A stretch of DNA of 64,000 nucleotides from SHVO01 sp050250575 (GCA_050250575.1 JBFWOJ010000001.1:186001-250000); one strand, 5' to 3'. Positions 1 through 9,370 are shown, counted from the first letter of the stretch. Notes: generated from the sequence alone by a model not told the origin. Translations and numbers: made by a program.

Positions 1-333
1 ACGATACGTGCTCGCTTTCCGGCCGGCGTGGGCAAGCTGGATGCCGGCGACGGCGCCTTGCCCGTCCATGAAGCGGACGATGCGCGCGAGGGTCTCGAAG
101 TGCTTCTCGCTCCAGACGCCGAGGTCCTGCGGGGAGATGCGCCCTTCGGGCACGACCGCGGCCGCCTCGGTGAAGACGAGGCCGGCGCCGCCGACGGCGC
201 GGCTGCCCAGGTGGACGACGTGCCAATCGTTGGCGAAACCGTCCACCGAACTGTATTCACACATCGGCGAGACCACGATTCGGTTGCGCAGTGTTACACC
301 CCGCAGGGTGATCGGCTCGAAAAGATGGGGCAT
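1..333 (-). CDS. NADH:flavin oxidoreductase, old yellow enzyme (YqjM/NamA class), N-terminal part
   Basis: Reading the minus strand from an ATG at 333 gives 111 residues open to the window edge, so the C-terminus lies outside. The protein opens with LFEPITLRGVTLRNRIVVSP and then has SPMCEYSS, with Cys25 at the place of the redox-tuning cysteine of YqjM-class enzymes. It ends in the LAHAGRKAS segment typical of this class. These FMN enzymes reduce the C=C bond of enones and similar electrophiles with NAD(P)H. The gene is divergent from the lipid kinase at 413. Family assignment is firm; the physiological substrate cannot be told. Confidence 0.9.
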   Translation of the reverse strand, partial: MPHLFEPITLRGVTLRNRIVVSPMCEYSSVDGFANDWHVVHLGSRAVGGAGLVFTEAAAVVPEGRISPQDLGVWSEKHFETLARIVRFMDGQGAVAGIQLAHAGRKASTYR

Positions 334-412
334 AAGCGATGGGTCTCCCGGTGAACGGAACCAGGGTCTATCTTCGCCGTTACACCGGGTCGGAAAAACA
401 GGTCTTTTCAAC

Positions 413-1330
413 ATGCCAGCCGTGCAGTCCGGCGAGATTGACGGCGCGGCGCCGCCGCCCTACCGCCGCGCCCTCCTGATCGTCAACGAACACAGCCGCC
501 GCGGGCGCGAATCCGTGCAGGCGGCGGAGGGCCTGCTGGTTCAAGGTGGGATCGAAGTCCAGCGCCTCCCCTGCGGGAGCGCGGACGATCTGAGCAACCG
601 CATCCGCGAATTCGGGCCCCAGGTCGATTGCATCGTCCTCGGCGGCGGCGATGGGACCTTCAACACCGCAGCGAAGGCGCTGATAGAGGTCCGCAAACCT
701 CTCGGCATCCTGCCGCTGGGCACCGGCAACGATCTCGCCCGTACGCTCGGCATTCCGCTCGACCTGCCCGGCGCGGTCGATGTGATCCTGCGCGGCAAGG
801 TGCACGCGATCGACCTCGGCGAGGTGAACGGGCGCGCCTTCTTCAACGTCGCGAGCTTTGGCCTGAGTACGCGGCTGACGCGCAACCTTACCGGTGACGT
901 GAAGCGCCGCTGGGGCCGTTTCGGTTATGCCATCGCCCTCTTCCGCGCCCTCATCCGCGCGCGGCCCTTCTCGGCGATCATCCGCGCGAACGGCCATGTC
1001 CACCGCGTGCGCACGCTGCAGATCGCGGTGGGCAACGGGCGTCACTACGGCGCGGGCATGACCGTGGAGGAAGACGCGCGCATCGACGACGGCACCCTCA
1101 ATCTCTACAGCCTGGAGTTCGACCACCCGTGGCGGCTGCTGTTGCTCTATCCCGCCTTCCGCAAGGGAAAACACGGCGTCTGGAAGCAGGTGCGGACGTT
1201 GAAGACGGAGCGTGTCGAGATCCGCACGCGCAAGCCGAAGTCGATCAATACCGACGGCGAGATCACGACACATACTCCCGCGCACTTCCAGGTGCTGCGC
1301 GGCGTGGTGCAGGTGTACGTGCCTTGGTGA
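413..1330 (+). CDS. Diacylglycerol kinase-like lipid kinase (DAGK catalytic domain, YegS/DgkB type)
   Basis: The product has 305 residues. The nucleotide-binding GGGDGT motif is at residues 77-82 and PLGTGNDLAR at 101-110, both hallmarks of the DAGK catalytic fold; the C-terminal half has the beta-sandwich typical of YegS, ending near INTDGE. Members phosphorylate diacylglycerol or related lipids at the inner membrane with ATP. The open frame continues upstream to position 8, but that part is the antisense of the neighbouring oxidoreductase, so the ATG at 413 is preferred, although its ribosome binding site (AGG) is weak. The N-terminal NEHSRRG (25-31) replaces the usual NPxSG loop. The lipid substrate is unknown. 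Confidence 0.9.
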   Translation: MPAVQSGEIDGAAPPPYRRALLIVNEHSRRGRESVQAAEGLLVQGGIEVQRLPCGSADDLSNRIREFGPQVDCIVLGGGDGTFNTAAKALIEVRKPLGILPLGTGNDLARTLGIPLDLPGAVDVILRGKVHAIDLGEVNGRAFFNVASFGLSTRLTRNLTGDVKRRWGRFGYAIALFRALIRARPFSAIIRANGHVHRVRTLQIAVGNGRHYGAGMTVEEDARIDDGTLNLYSLEFDHPWRLLLLYPAFRKGKHGVWKQVRTLKTERVEIRTRKPKSINTDGEITTHTPAHFQVLRGVVQVYVPW

Positions 1331-1366
1331 GGTCTCTTTCGACGATACTTTGACGCGGCCCGCTTG

Positions 1367-1795
1367 TCAGGCGAGCGAAGAGTCGCCCAGCGCCGCGTCC
1401 AGGATGAACCCGGCCATGTCCTTGGGCTTTATCTTCGGCACCTTTGAATCTCGGCCCTCCATCGTGCGCTTGATGACGATGTTGGCTTCGACCTTGCGCT
1501 GATCGACGCGCACGATGTCCTGCGCGCCTTTGATCTTGGGATAATAGAGCGGGTCGACAAGCTTCATGCGCTCGCCGATGCGGCTCATCAAAGCCTGCCG
1601 GTCGAGGCTTTCGGTCTCGCGCGCGCCGACAAGAACCCAATCCTTTTGGCCGCCGTAAGCGGTCTCGTTGAGCTCCTTCACCGCGTCTTCGGGTGCATCG
1701 CCGGTAAAGCCGACCTTGTACAGATGCTTGCTGATGCCCGCGTCGCTGCCCCACTCCTGCATGGCTTCGCTCATGGCGATATAGACGGACGGCAT
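1367..1795 (-). CDS. Small protein, possibly GIY-YIG-like (MUG113/T5orf172-type)
   Basis: The product has 142 residues, a good ATG and coding quality like its neighbours. The N-terminus reads VYIAMSEAM, then HLYKVGFTGDAPEDAVKELN, which resembles the tyrosine / YK(V/I)G pattern of degenerate GIY-YIG nuclease-fold proteins. The catalytic arginine and glutamate of active nucleases cannot be placed with confidence. The C-terminal third is lysine-rich (VPKIKPKDMAGFILDAAL). It is convergent with the lipid kinase and divergent from threonine aldolase, only 42 bases from that start. A conserved hypothetical protein is the safe call; the fold is an inference from memory of the pattern. Confidence 0.65.
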   Translation of the reverse strand: MPSVYIAMSEAMQEWGSDAGISKHLYKVGFTGDAPEDAVKELNETAYGGQKDWVLVGARETESLDRQALMSRIGERMKLVDPLYYPKIKGAQDIVRVDQRKVEANIVIKRTMEGRDSKVPKIKPKDMAGFILDAALGDSSLA

Positions 1796-1837
1796 CGTTC
1801 TCTCCTAGGCTTGGCCGAAGACGGGGGACCTTCATAC

Positions 1838-2839
1838 ATGATCGACCTGCGCAGCGATACCGTCACCCGGCCGACGCCGGGCATGCTCAAAGCCATGGCG
1901 GAGGCGCCGGTGGGCGACGACGTATTCGGCGACGATCCGACGGTCAACAGACTGCAGGCGGTGGTGGCGGAGCGGGCCGGAAAGGAAGCGGCGCTGTTTC
2001 TGCCGACGGGCACGCAGAGCAATCTCACCGCTTTGATGGCGCACTGCCAGCGCGGGGAAGAGTATATCGTCGGGCAGAACGCCCACACCTATAAGTACGA
2101 AGGCGGCGGCGCGGCGGTGCTGGGCAGCATCCAGCCGCAGCCGCTGGCGAACGCGCCGGACGGAACGATCCCGCTCGATCTGATCGCAGGGGCGATCAAG
2201 CCGGACGATACGCATTTTGCGATCACGCGCCTGCTGGCGCTCGAGAACACCATCGGCGGCAAGATCCTGCCGGAGAACTATATCGCCGAAGCGACAGCCT
2301 TCGCGCGGAGCAAAGGGCTCGGGACACATCTCGACGGGGCGCGGATCTGGAACGTGATGGCGGCCTCGAACGCGTCCCTCGCGGACCTGTGCAAACCGTT
2401 CGATACGGTGTCGATGTGCTTCTCCAAGGGCCTGGGCGCACCCGTGGGATCGGTTCTCGCCGGCCCCAAGGAGCTGATCACGCGCGCGGCGCGCTGGCGC
2501 AAAACGCTCGGCGGCGGGATGCGGCAAGCCGGCGTGCTCGCGGCGGCCTGTCTCTACGCGCTCGACCATCACCTCGCCCGCTTGCGCACCGATCATGAGA
2601 ACGCCGCGCGCCTGGGCGCGGCGGTGGCGGAGATCCCGGCTCTGAAGCTCATCCATCAATCGACGAACATGGTGTTCGTGTCCGTGCCAAGAGAGAAATG
2701 CGAGGCGTTGGGCGCCTTCCTCAAAGAGCGCGGGATCCTGACGCTGATGGGCCCTACCTTGCGCCTGGTGACGCATGGAGACCTGAAGCCCGGCGATGTC
2801 GATACCGCCGCGCGCGCGATCAAGGACTTCTTCCGGTAG
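1838..2839 (+). CDS. ltaE: Low-specificity L-threonine aldolase
   Basis: This 333-residue PLP enzyme of the fold-type I beta-eliminating lyase family splits L-threonine or L-allo-threonine into glycine and acetaldehyde. It begins with the signature MIDLRSDTVTRPTPGM. HLDGARIWN is at 164-172, and the lysine that binds PLP is Lys197 in MCFSKGLGAP. Length matches the family. The frame is open back to 1646, but the homology starts at the ATG at 1838, which has a purine-rich GGGGGA about ten bases upstream. It is cytoplasmic and supplies glycine or salvages threonine. There is no obvious operon partner. Confidence 0.94.
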   Translation: MIDLRSDTVTRPTPGMLKAMAEAPVGDDVFGDDPTVNRLQAVVAERAGKEAALFLPTGTQSNLTALMAHCQRGEEYIVGQNAHTYKYEGGGAAVLGSIQPQPLANAPDGTIPLDLIAGAIKPDDTHFAITRLLALENTIGGKILPENYIAEATAFARSKGLGTHLDGARIWNVMAASNASLADLCKPFDTVSMCFSKGLGAPVGSVLAGPKELITRAARWRKTLGGGMRQAGVLAAACLYALDHHLARLRTDHENAARLGAAVAEIPALKLIHQSTNMVFVSVPREKCEALGAFLKERGILTLMGPTLRLVTHGDLKPGDVDTAARAIKDFFR

Positions 2840-2900
2840 GTTGGCTGCCGCGCGCGAAGATTCCCGGCCTACAGCCGCCGCGCCGACGCCATGAGCCAAA

Positions 2901-3638
2901 TCACGCCGCGCGGTCGAGAGCGCCGGGGAATTCGCTCCACTCGCGGCCATCGAGCTCGCGGCCGTTGGCTTTCGGGCGAAGGCCGCCCCACTGCTTGAAA
3001 AAGAAGGCGACGTTCTGCGCGACACAGAGATCGCGCACCTCGCGCACCCACGCGGGATTCACGGCGCGGTGCTTCGGTCCGCTTTCGCCGCCGCAGATGA
3101 CCCAATCGATGCCGCGAAGGTCGACGGCGCCCAAGGAGCCGAGCAGGGGCTCGACCGAAAGAAACTTGATGCCCGCCTTGGCGTCGCGCAGATGCTGGAT
3201 GCGGCTGGTCTGCTGTGCATTCTCCACCGACACGCCCATCCAGACGTTGGCGGGAAACGGCTTCGCCTGATAGCGCGCGTTGACATAGTCGCGCAGGAGC
3301 GAGCTGCGCTTGGTGAGGACCTGGAACGTATGCCAATGCGCCTGTTCCATGGTGTCGAAGACCTGATCGATGAAGCCGGTCGGCACATCCTTGTGGAACA
3401 GGTCGCTCATGGAATTGACGAAGATCATCTGCGGCTTCTTCCAGCGCAGGGGATGAGCCAGACGCTCCGGCCGCAGCGTCAGGTCGAAACCGGGCTCGAA
3501 CGGATGCTTCGGAACGCCGCGAAAGCGCTCGGAAAAGCGCTCGGCATAGCAGTTATCGCAGCCGGGGCTGATCTTGGTGCAGCCCGTGACCGGGTTCCAG
3601 GTGGAGTCCGTCCATTCGATGCGCGTGCCAGCCGACAT
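2901..3638 (-). CDS. DUF5131 / phage Gp37-Gp68 family protein
   Basis: The product has 245 residues. It starts with IEWTDSTWNPVTGCTKISPG and has three conserved cysteines, Cys20, Cys27 and Cys30, followed by YAERF. LRWKKPQMIFVNSMSDLFH, VLTKR, VWMGVSVEN and WVICGGESG follow in the order typical of this family. The family is common in phages and in bacterial chromosomes; its biochemical function is not established, though the cysteine trio suggests a metal or Fe-S site. It lies 28 bases upstream of glnS on the same strand, so co-transcription is possible. Possibly of phage origin, but base composition matches the neighbours. Confidence 0.88.
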   Translation of the reverse strand: MSAGTRIEWTDSTWNPVTGCTKISPGCDNCYAERFSERFRGVPKHPFEPGFDLTLRPERLAHPLRWKKPQMIFVNSMSDLFHKDVPTGFIDQVFDTMEQAHWHTFQVLTKRSSLLRDYVNARYQAKPFPANVWMGVSVENAQQTSRIQHLRDAKAGIKFLSVEPLLGSLGAVDLRGIDWVICGGESGPKHRAVNPAWVREVRDLCVAQNVAFFFKQWGGLRPKANGRELDGREWSEFPGALDRAA

Positions 3639-3666
3639 TGGTGCGTTCCCTTGAGGAAACGCTTAT

Positions 3667-5334
3667 CTAGGTCGCCTTGGCGAAGCTGTCACGCAATCCC
3701 ACCGTGCGATTGAACACCAAGTTCGCGGCCTTCGAATCCCGCACGAAATAACCGAGACGCTCGAACTGCACGGTGTCCTTCTCGTTGCGCGCGGCGAGCG
3801 CGGGCTCCAGCTTGGCGCGGGCGATGACCTCGAGGGAATGGGGATTGAGATCCTTCATCGGGTCGCCTGCGGCGCCGGGGTCAGGGCGATTGAACAGCGT
3901 ATTGTAAATCCGCACTTCCGCGTCCACGGCGTGCCTGGCCGAGACCCAATGCATCGTCGCTTTCACCTTGCGGCCGTCGGGCGCATTGCCGCCCTTGGTC
4001 GCGGGGTCGTAGGTGCAGCGCAGCTCGACGACATTGCCGGCCGCATCCTTGATCGCTTCGCGACATGTGATGAAATAGGCGTAGCGCAGGCGGACTTCCG
4101 TCCCAGGAGACAAGCGGAAGAATTTCTTGGGCGGGTTCTCCATGAAGTCGTCCTGCTCGATGAAGAGCTCGCGCGAAAACGGCACCTTGCGCGAGCCCGC
4201 GGAAGCGTCTTCCGGGTTGTTGACCGCATCGAGGTCTTCGGCCTGGTCTTCGGGATAGTTCTCGATCACCACCTTCAAGGGCTTCAGAACCGCCATATAA
4301 CGCGAGGCCGCCTTGTTGAGGAATTCGCGCACCGCGGCGTCAAACATCGCGATGTCCACGACGCTGTTGGCGCGCGCAACGCCGGCACGCTTGACGAAAT
4401 CGCGGATGGCGGCGGGCGGAATGCCGCGGCGGCGCATGCCGGCGATCGTCGGCATGCGCGGGTCGTCCCAGCCGTCGACGTGCCCTTCCTTCACCAGAAG
4501 CGTGAGATAACGCTTCGAGAGGATGGTGTAGGTCATGTTGAGGCGGGCGAACTCGTACTGCCGCGGCCGCGACGGCACCGGCAGGTGCTCGATCAGCCAG
4601 TCGTAGAGCGGTCGGTGGTCGTCGTACTCGAGCGTGCACAGGGAGTGCGTGATGTGCTCGATGGCATCCGACTGGCCGTGGGCGTAGTCGTACATCGGGA
4701 AAATGCACCAGGCGGTGCCGGTGCGCGGATGCGGGGTGTGAATGATGCGGTAGAGCACCGGATCGCGCAGATTGATGTTGCCCGACGCCATGTCGATCTT
4801 GGCGCGGAGCGTGCGGGCGCCGTTCGGGAATTCGCCCGCGCGCATGCGCCGAAACAAATCGAGGTTTTCCGCGGCGGTGCGCTCGCGGAACGGGCTCGGC
4901 TTACCCGGCTCCGTCAGGGTTCCGCGGTTGATGCGCATCTCGTCCGGTGTCTGATCGTCGACGTAAGCGAGACCTTTCCCGATCAGATACTCCGCCCACT
5001 GGTAGAGCTGCTCGAAATAGTCCGAGGCGTGATACAGGTGCTTGCCCCAGTCGAAGCCGAGCCAGCGCACGTCCGCCTCGATGGCGTCGATATATTCCTG
5101 TTCTTCCTTGGCGGGGTTGGTGTCGTCGTAGCGCAGGTGGCAGCGCCCGCCGAATTCCTCGGCCAGCCCGAAGTTGATGCAAATCGCCTTGGCGTGCCCC
5201 AAGTGCAGATAGCCGTTCGGCTCGGGCGGAAAGCGGGTGACGACCTGCTTGTGCTTGCCCGAGGCGATATCGGCGCTGACGATATCGCGCAGGAAGTTGT
5301 TGACGACGGGAGCTTCTGACTCGGACATGGACAT
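3667..5334 (-). CDS. glnS: Glutaminyl-tRNA synthetase
   Basis: This 555-residue class I aminoacyl-tRNA synthetase joins glutamine to tRNA-Gln. The HIGH-type motif PEPNGYLHLGHAKA is at residues 37-50 and the KMSKS-type LSKR at 272-275. The C-terminal beta-barrel anticodon-binding region is intact, and the length matches E. coli GlnRS. Two ATGs two codons apart (5334 and 5328) are both possible starts. The gene lies between nadE and the DUF5131 gene on the same strand. Most alphaproteobacteria make Gln-tRNA indirectly through GatCAB, so a glnS here is unusual and may reflect old lateral transfer. Confidence 0.97.
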   Translation of the reverse strand: MSMSESEAPVVNNFLRDIVSADIASGKHKQVVTRFPPEPNGYLHLGHAKAICINFGLAEEFGGRCHLRYDDTNPAKEEQEYIDAIEADVRWLGFDWGKHLYHASDYFEQLYQWAEYLIGKGLAYVDDQTPDEMRINRGTLTEPGKPSPFRERTAAENLDLFRRMRAGEFPNGARTLRAKIDMASGNINLRDPVLYRIIHTPHPRTGTAWCIFPMYDYAHGQSDAIEHITHSLCTLEYDDHRPLYDWLIEHLPVPSRPRQYEFARLNMTYTILSKRYLTLLVKEGHVDGWDDPRMPTIAGMRRRGIPPAAIRDFVKRAGVARANSVVDIAMFDAAVREFLNKAASRYMAVLKPLKVVIENYPEDQAEDLDAVNNPEDASAGSRKVPFSRELFIEQDDFMENPPKKFFRLSPGTEVRLRYAYFITCREAIKDAAGNVVELRCTYDPATKGGNAPDGRKVKATMHWVSARHAVDAEVRIYNTLFNRPDPGAAGDPMKDLNPHSLEVIARAKLEPALAARNEKDTVQFERLGYFVRDSKAANLVFNRTVGLRDSFAKAT

Positions 5335-5436
5335 TCCAAAAAGGCGGGAACTGGCGTTTATGGCACGGTGGATCGCCCGCGGTAAATCTTGCTTCCCGGC
5401 GTTCGGTGCGCGACGCCGCCGGGCGGGCGACGAGGG

Positions 5437-7125
5437 TTATGGGTCGTCGTTGAAACCGTTCGTGATCGGATAGCGATAATCGCGGCCGAAGGCGATTTTG
5501 CTGATCTTCACGCCGGGCGGCGCCTGCCGGCGCTTGTATTCGGCGTTCTTGAGCATGCGGAAGACCCGCCGGACGGTGGCTTCATTGAAACCGTCGGCGG
5601 CCACGTCCTTGATGCCTTTCTGGCCCTCGATAAGACCTTTCAGGATGCCGTCCAGCTCCTCGTAGGGCGGCAGCGTATCCTGGTCCTTCTGGTTGGGCTT
5701 GAGCTCGGCCGTCGGCGGCTTGGTGATCACATTTTCGGGCATCACCGGACCATGCGGCCCCAGCGCGCCCGCGGGCGTGTTGGCATTGCGCCAGCGGCAT
5801 ACGGCGAACACAGTGGTTTTATAGAGGTCCTTGAGCACGGCAAAGCCGCCGCACATATCGCCGTAGAGGGTGGCGTACCCGGTCGACATCTCGCTCTTGT
5901 TGCCGGTCGAGAGCACCATCTTCCCGAACTTGTTGGAGATGGCCATGAGGGTCATGCCCCTCGCCCGCGACTGGAGATTCTCCTCGGTGATATCGGCGTT
6001 GGTGCCGGCGAACATGGGCCCAAGCATCTTGGCGTAAGCCTCCATCGCCGGGCCGATGGAGATGGTGTCGAGTTTCACACCGAGCATCTTCGCGACCGTC
6101 GCGGCATCGTCGAGGCTTTCCTGCGACGTGTAAGGCGAAGGCATCATGACGCAATGGACTTTGTCCGGGCCGAGGGCGTCGGCCGCAATGGCGGCGGCGA
6201 GCGCGCTGTCGATGCCGCCGGACAGGCCAAGCACGACCCCGGAGAAGCGGTTTTTCCGCACATAATCGCGAAGTCCCAGTACGCAGGCCTGATAGACGGC
6301 CTCGGCGCGTTCACATGACTTCGCGGGCGGCTGCGGCGCGCAGACCCAACCTTCTTCGGTGCGCGTCCACCGCGTCATCACGAGATCGGTTCTCCACCAC
6401 GGCAACTGGACCGCGAGAGAGCGGTCCGCGTTCAGGACAAAGGAGCCGCCGTCGAACACAAGGTCATCCTGGCCGCACATCTGATTGACATAAATCAGCG
6501 GCAGGCCGGTCTCCGTCACGCGTGCGACGGCGTGATTAAGCCGCATGTCCGGCTTCGACAGCTCGAAAGGCGAGCCGTTGGGGACGATCAGGATCTCAGC
6601 GCCGGATTCCTGCAGCGTTTCGGTGATGTCCTCGTACCACATGTCTTCGCAGACAAGCGCGCCGAGGCGCACGCCCCGGAACGAGATCGGCCCCGGCGCG
6701 GGCCCAGGAAGGAACACGCGGTATTCGTCGAACACGCCGTAATTGGGCAGATGGTGCTTGTACCTGCAGCCGGCGATCTCGCCCTGATCGAGCAGCAGAA
6801 CCGCGTTGTGCGCCCGTATGCGCGTATCCTCGCCGCCGCGGCTGACCTGCGCCTGCCACGGCGCGCCGATCAGCAGCGCAGGGCCTTTATCGGCCGTGAG
6901 TGCGGCGAGCGCGCGGACGGCGGCCTCGCAAGCCTCGAGGAAGGACACGCGGTAAACCAGGTCCTCGGGCGGATAACCGCTGACGGTAAGCTCGGGGAAA
7001 ATGACAAGCTCGGCACCGAGCACCCGGGCCTTCTCGCGCGCGTCCTTGATCAGGGCCACGTTGCCGGCGATGTCGCCCACGGTCGGATTGACCTGCGCCA
7101 ACGCGATCGTGAGGGAGTCTGCCAT
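5437..7125 (-). CDS. nadE: Glutamine-dependent NAD+ synthetase
   Basis: The 562-residue product has two domains. The N-terminal nitrilase-like glutaminase (about 1-260) shows the Glu-Lys-Cys triad as Glu45 (FPELTVSGYPPEDL), Lys123 (RYKHHLPNYG) and Cys159 (LVCEDMW). The C-terminal ATP-pyrophosphatase synthetase has SGGIDSA at 302-308. Together they amidate deamido-NAD+ with glutamine nitrogen, the last step of NAD biosynthesis in the cytoplasm. It follows the DAHP synthase gene on the same strand after only 15 bases, so the two are probably co-transcribed. Confidence 0.97.
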   Translation of the reverse strand: MADSLTIALAQVNPTVGDIAGNVALIKDAREKARVLGAELVIFPELTVSGYPPEDLVYRVSFLEACEAAVRALAALTADKGPALLIGAPWQAQVSRGGEDTRIRAHNAVLLLDQGEIAGCRYKHHLPNYGVFDEYRVFLPGPAPGPISFRGVRLGALVCEDMWYEDITETLQESGAEILIVPNGSPFELSKPDMRLNHAVARVTETGLPLIYVNQMCGQDDLVFDGGSFVLNADRSLAVQLPWWRTDLVMTRWTRTEEGWVCAPQPPAKSCERAEAVYQACVLGLRDYVRKNRFSGVVLGLSGGIDSALAAAIAADALGPDKVHCVMMPSPYTSQESLDDAATVAKMLGVKLDTISIGPAMEAYAKMLGPMFAGTNADITEENLQSRARGMTLMAISNKFGKMVLSTGNKSEMSTGYATLYGDMCGGFAVLKDLYKTTVFAVCRWRNANTPAGALGPHGPVMPENVITKPPTAELKPNQKDQDTLPPYEELDGILKGLIEGQKGIKDVAADGFNEATVRRVFRMLKNAEYKRRQAPPGVKISKIAFGRDYRYPITNGFNDDP

Positions 7126-7140
7126 GCGGCGGAAAACTTC

Positions 7141-8568
7141 TTAGGAGCCGGCGGCCACGCGTTCCTTCTTTTGCTGCAGGCGCTCGTCCTTGAGCGCTTC
7201 AGCAATGAGGAAGGCAAGTTCGAGCGATTGCGAGGCGTTGAGACGCGGATCGCAATGGGTGTGATAGCGATCGGCGAGGCTTGCTTCGGTGATCGCCTGG
7301 CTGCCGCCGACGCATTCGGTGACGTCCTTTCCGGTCAGTTCGAAATGCACGCCGCCGGGGTGGGTCCCTTCGGCGCGGTGCACGGCGAAGAACGCGCGAA
7401 CCTCCGAAAGGATCCGGTCGAATTGGCGGGTCTTGTACCCGGTCGAGCTCTTCACGGTATTGGCGTGCATGGGATCGCAGACCCACACGACCCGACGGCC
7501 TTCCCGTTCGACGGCGCGTATCAGCGTCGGCAGATGTTCCGCGAGGCGCTCGGCGCCCATGCGCGAGATGACGGTCAGCCGGCCGAGCTCATTGTGCGGG
7601 TTCAAGGCATCGCACAGCGTCAGCAGTTCCTCGGCGGTGGTCTTCGGGCCCACCTTGACGCCGAGCGGATTCTGGATGCCGCGCAGGAATTCGACATGGG
7701 CGTGATCGGGCTGACGCGTGCGCTCGCCGAGCCACAGCATATGGGCCGAACAGCCGTACCACTGACCGGTGGTGGAATCGTTGCGGCACATGGCTTCTTC
7801 ATAGGGAAGCAGCAGCGCCTCGTGCGAGGTGTAGAGCTCGGTCTCGCGGATTTGCGGCACGGTTTCGCCCGTCAGGCCGCAGGCTTCCATGAACTCGAGG
7901 GTCTCCTGGATGCGATCGGCGAAACGCTTGTACTTCTCGCTCGCGGCGGCATCGGTCATGAAGCCGAGCGTCCACTGATGGACCTTGTGCAGGTCCGCGT
8001 AACCGCCTTGCGCAAAGGCGCGCAGGAGGTTGAGCGTGGCGGCCGACTGATTGTAGGCCTGGACCATGCGCTTCGGGTCCGGCGTACGTGCCTCGGCGGT
8101 GAACTCCATGCCGTTGACGTTGTCGCCGCGGTAGGACGGGAGTGTGACGCCGTCGATGGTTTCGTCGGGCGAGGACCGCGGCTTGGCAAACTGTCCGGCC
8201 AGGCGCCCGACCTTCACGATCGGCAGCGCGCCGCCGAAGGTGAGCACGACGGCCATCTGCAGAAGAACGCGGAAGGTGTCTCGGATATTGTCCGGATGGA
8301 ACTCGGCGAAGCTCTCGGCGCAGTCGCCCCCCTGGAGCAGGAAGGCCTGCCCGGCGCCGACCTTGGCGAGCGCCGCCTTCAGCCGGCGCGCCTCGCCGGC
8401 GAACACGAGGGGCGGATAGCTGCGCAGCTGCTTTTCGACCGCCGTGAGGGCGGCGGCGTCCGGGTACACGGGCGCCTGCTGAATGGGCTTTGCCCTCCAG
8501 CTTTCCCGGCTCCACTTGCCCTGTTCGCGCAACGTCACGGCTCGCCTCAAACTGCTGCTCGACATCAT
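7141..8568 (-). CDS. 3-deoxy-7-phosphoheptulonate synthase, class II (plant/actinobacterial type)
   Basis: This 475-residue enzyme condenses phosphoenolpyruvate and erythrose 4-phosphate, the entry step of the shikimate pathway. It starts MMSSSSLRRAV, has WSRESWRAKPIQQAPVYPD early on, and QGGDCAESF at 79-87 with metal-binding Cys83. WVCDPMHANT lies further on, as in other type II enzymes. The frame is open to 8640, but AGAGGGG sits about nine bases before the ATG pair at 8568/8565, so that start is chosen. It is upstream of nadE in a probable two-gene operon. Which aromatic amino acids inhibit it cannot be read from the sequence. Confidence 0.95.
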   Translation of the reverse strand: MMSSSSLRRAVTLREQGKWSRESWRAKPIQQAPVYPDAAALTAVEKQLRSYPPLVFAGEARRLKAALAKVGAGQAFLLQGGDCAESFAEFHPDNIRDTFRVLLQMAVVLTFGGALPIVKVGRLAGQFAKPRSSPDETIDGVTLPSYRGDNVNGMEFTAEARTPDPKRMVQAYNQSAATLNLLRAFAQGGYADLHKVHQWTLGFMTDAAASEKYKRFADRIQETLEFMEACGLTGETVPQIRETELYTSHEALLLPYEEAMCRNDSTTGQWYGCSAHMLWLGERTRQPDHAHVEFLRGIQNPLGVKVGPKTTAEELLTLCDALNPHNELGRLTVISRMGAERLAEHLPTLIRAVEREGRRVVWVCDPMHANTVKSSTGYKTRQFDRILSEVRAFFAVHRAEGTHPGGVHFELTGKDVTECVGGSQAITEASLADRYHTHCDPRLNASQSLELAFLIAEALKDERLQQKKERVAAGS

Positions 8569-8654
8569 ATAATGCGCCCCTCTTAATGAGTTAAGGCGCT
8601 CATTTCCAGGAAAAAGCCTAAACGCGTGCGTTTCCAGCACCTTATGATCGATCC

Positions 8655-9269
8655 ATGACCCCTCACCCTGCCGCCGCGGACATCGTGGCCCTCTACCAGC
8701 GTCACGCGGACAAATGGGATGCGGACCGGGGCAAGACCCTGTTGGAGCGCCCCTGGCTCGACCGGTTCCGGCAGGCGCTCGCGCCCGGACGGCCGGTGCT
8801 CGATCTCGGCTGCGGAACCGGGGACCCGATGGCGCGCTATTTGATCGAGCAAGGGCACGCGATCGTCGGCGTGGATGCCGCGCCAGCGTTCATCGACATC
8901 TGCCGAAGGCGCTTTCCCGCGCAGCGCTGGATCCCGGCCGACATGCGGACCCTGGTTCTCAATGAACGCTTTGGCGGCATCCTGGCATGGGGAAGCTTCT
9001 TCCACCTCACCCCCGACGATCAGCGCCCGATGTTCTCCACCTTCGCGCGCCACGCGGCGCCGGGGGCTGCGCTCATGTTCACAAGCGGGCCCGAAGCGGG
9101 CGAGCGCATCGGCGCGTATCACGGCGATGCGCTTTATCACGCGAGCCTCGCGCCGGCGGAGTACGAGGCGCTGCTCACCGCGAATGGATTCCGCGTGCTG
9201 TCTTACGTGGCAGAAGATCCCGCGTGCGGAGATGCGACAGTCTGGCTTGCCAAATTCAAAGACGCCTAG
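8655..9269 (+). CDS. Class I SAM-dependent methyltransferase
   Basis: The product has 204 residues with a Rossmann-type fold. Motif I, VLDLGCGTGDP, is at about 48-58. Acidic motif II (VGVDAAPAFIDICRRRF) and ILAWGSFFHLTPDD follow, the last being typical of small generic methyltransferases with the SAM-binding domain only. The acceptor is unknown. It is divergent from the DAHP synthase gene, with 86 bases between the starts, and its 3' end faces the 39-bp hairpin array. Confidence 0.88.
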   Translation: MTPHPAAADIVALYQRHADKWDADRGKTLLERPWLDRFRQALAPGRPVLDLGCGTGDPMARYLIEQGHAIVGVDAAPAFIDICRRRFPAQRWIPADMRTLVLNERFGGILAWGSFFHLTPDDQRPMFSTFARHAAPGAALMFTSGPEAGERIGAYHGDALYHASLAPAEYEALLTANGFRVLSYVAEDPACGDATVWLAKFKDA

Positions 9270-9370
9270 GCGGGGACACGCAGGAGCACGACGGCGGCGT
9301 CAACCTATCTCGTAATGAAGGGCCGAGGACCCGGAGGTATCTCGTTTCTGGTCTTTCAAGAAACAGAAAC

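Noticed and set aside
8..412. N-terminal extension of the lipid kinase
   Set aside because: This part is antisense to the old yellow enzyme gene and has no kinase-like sequence.
6532..8586. 684-codon plus-strand open frame
   Set aside because: Antisense to nadE and the DAHP synthase gene; no family resemblance.
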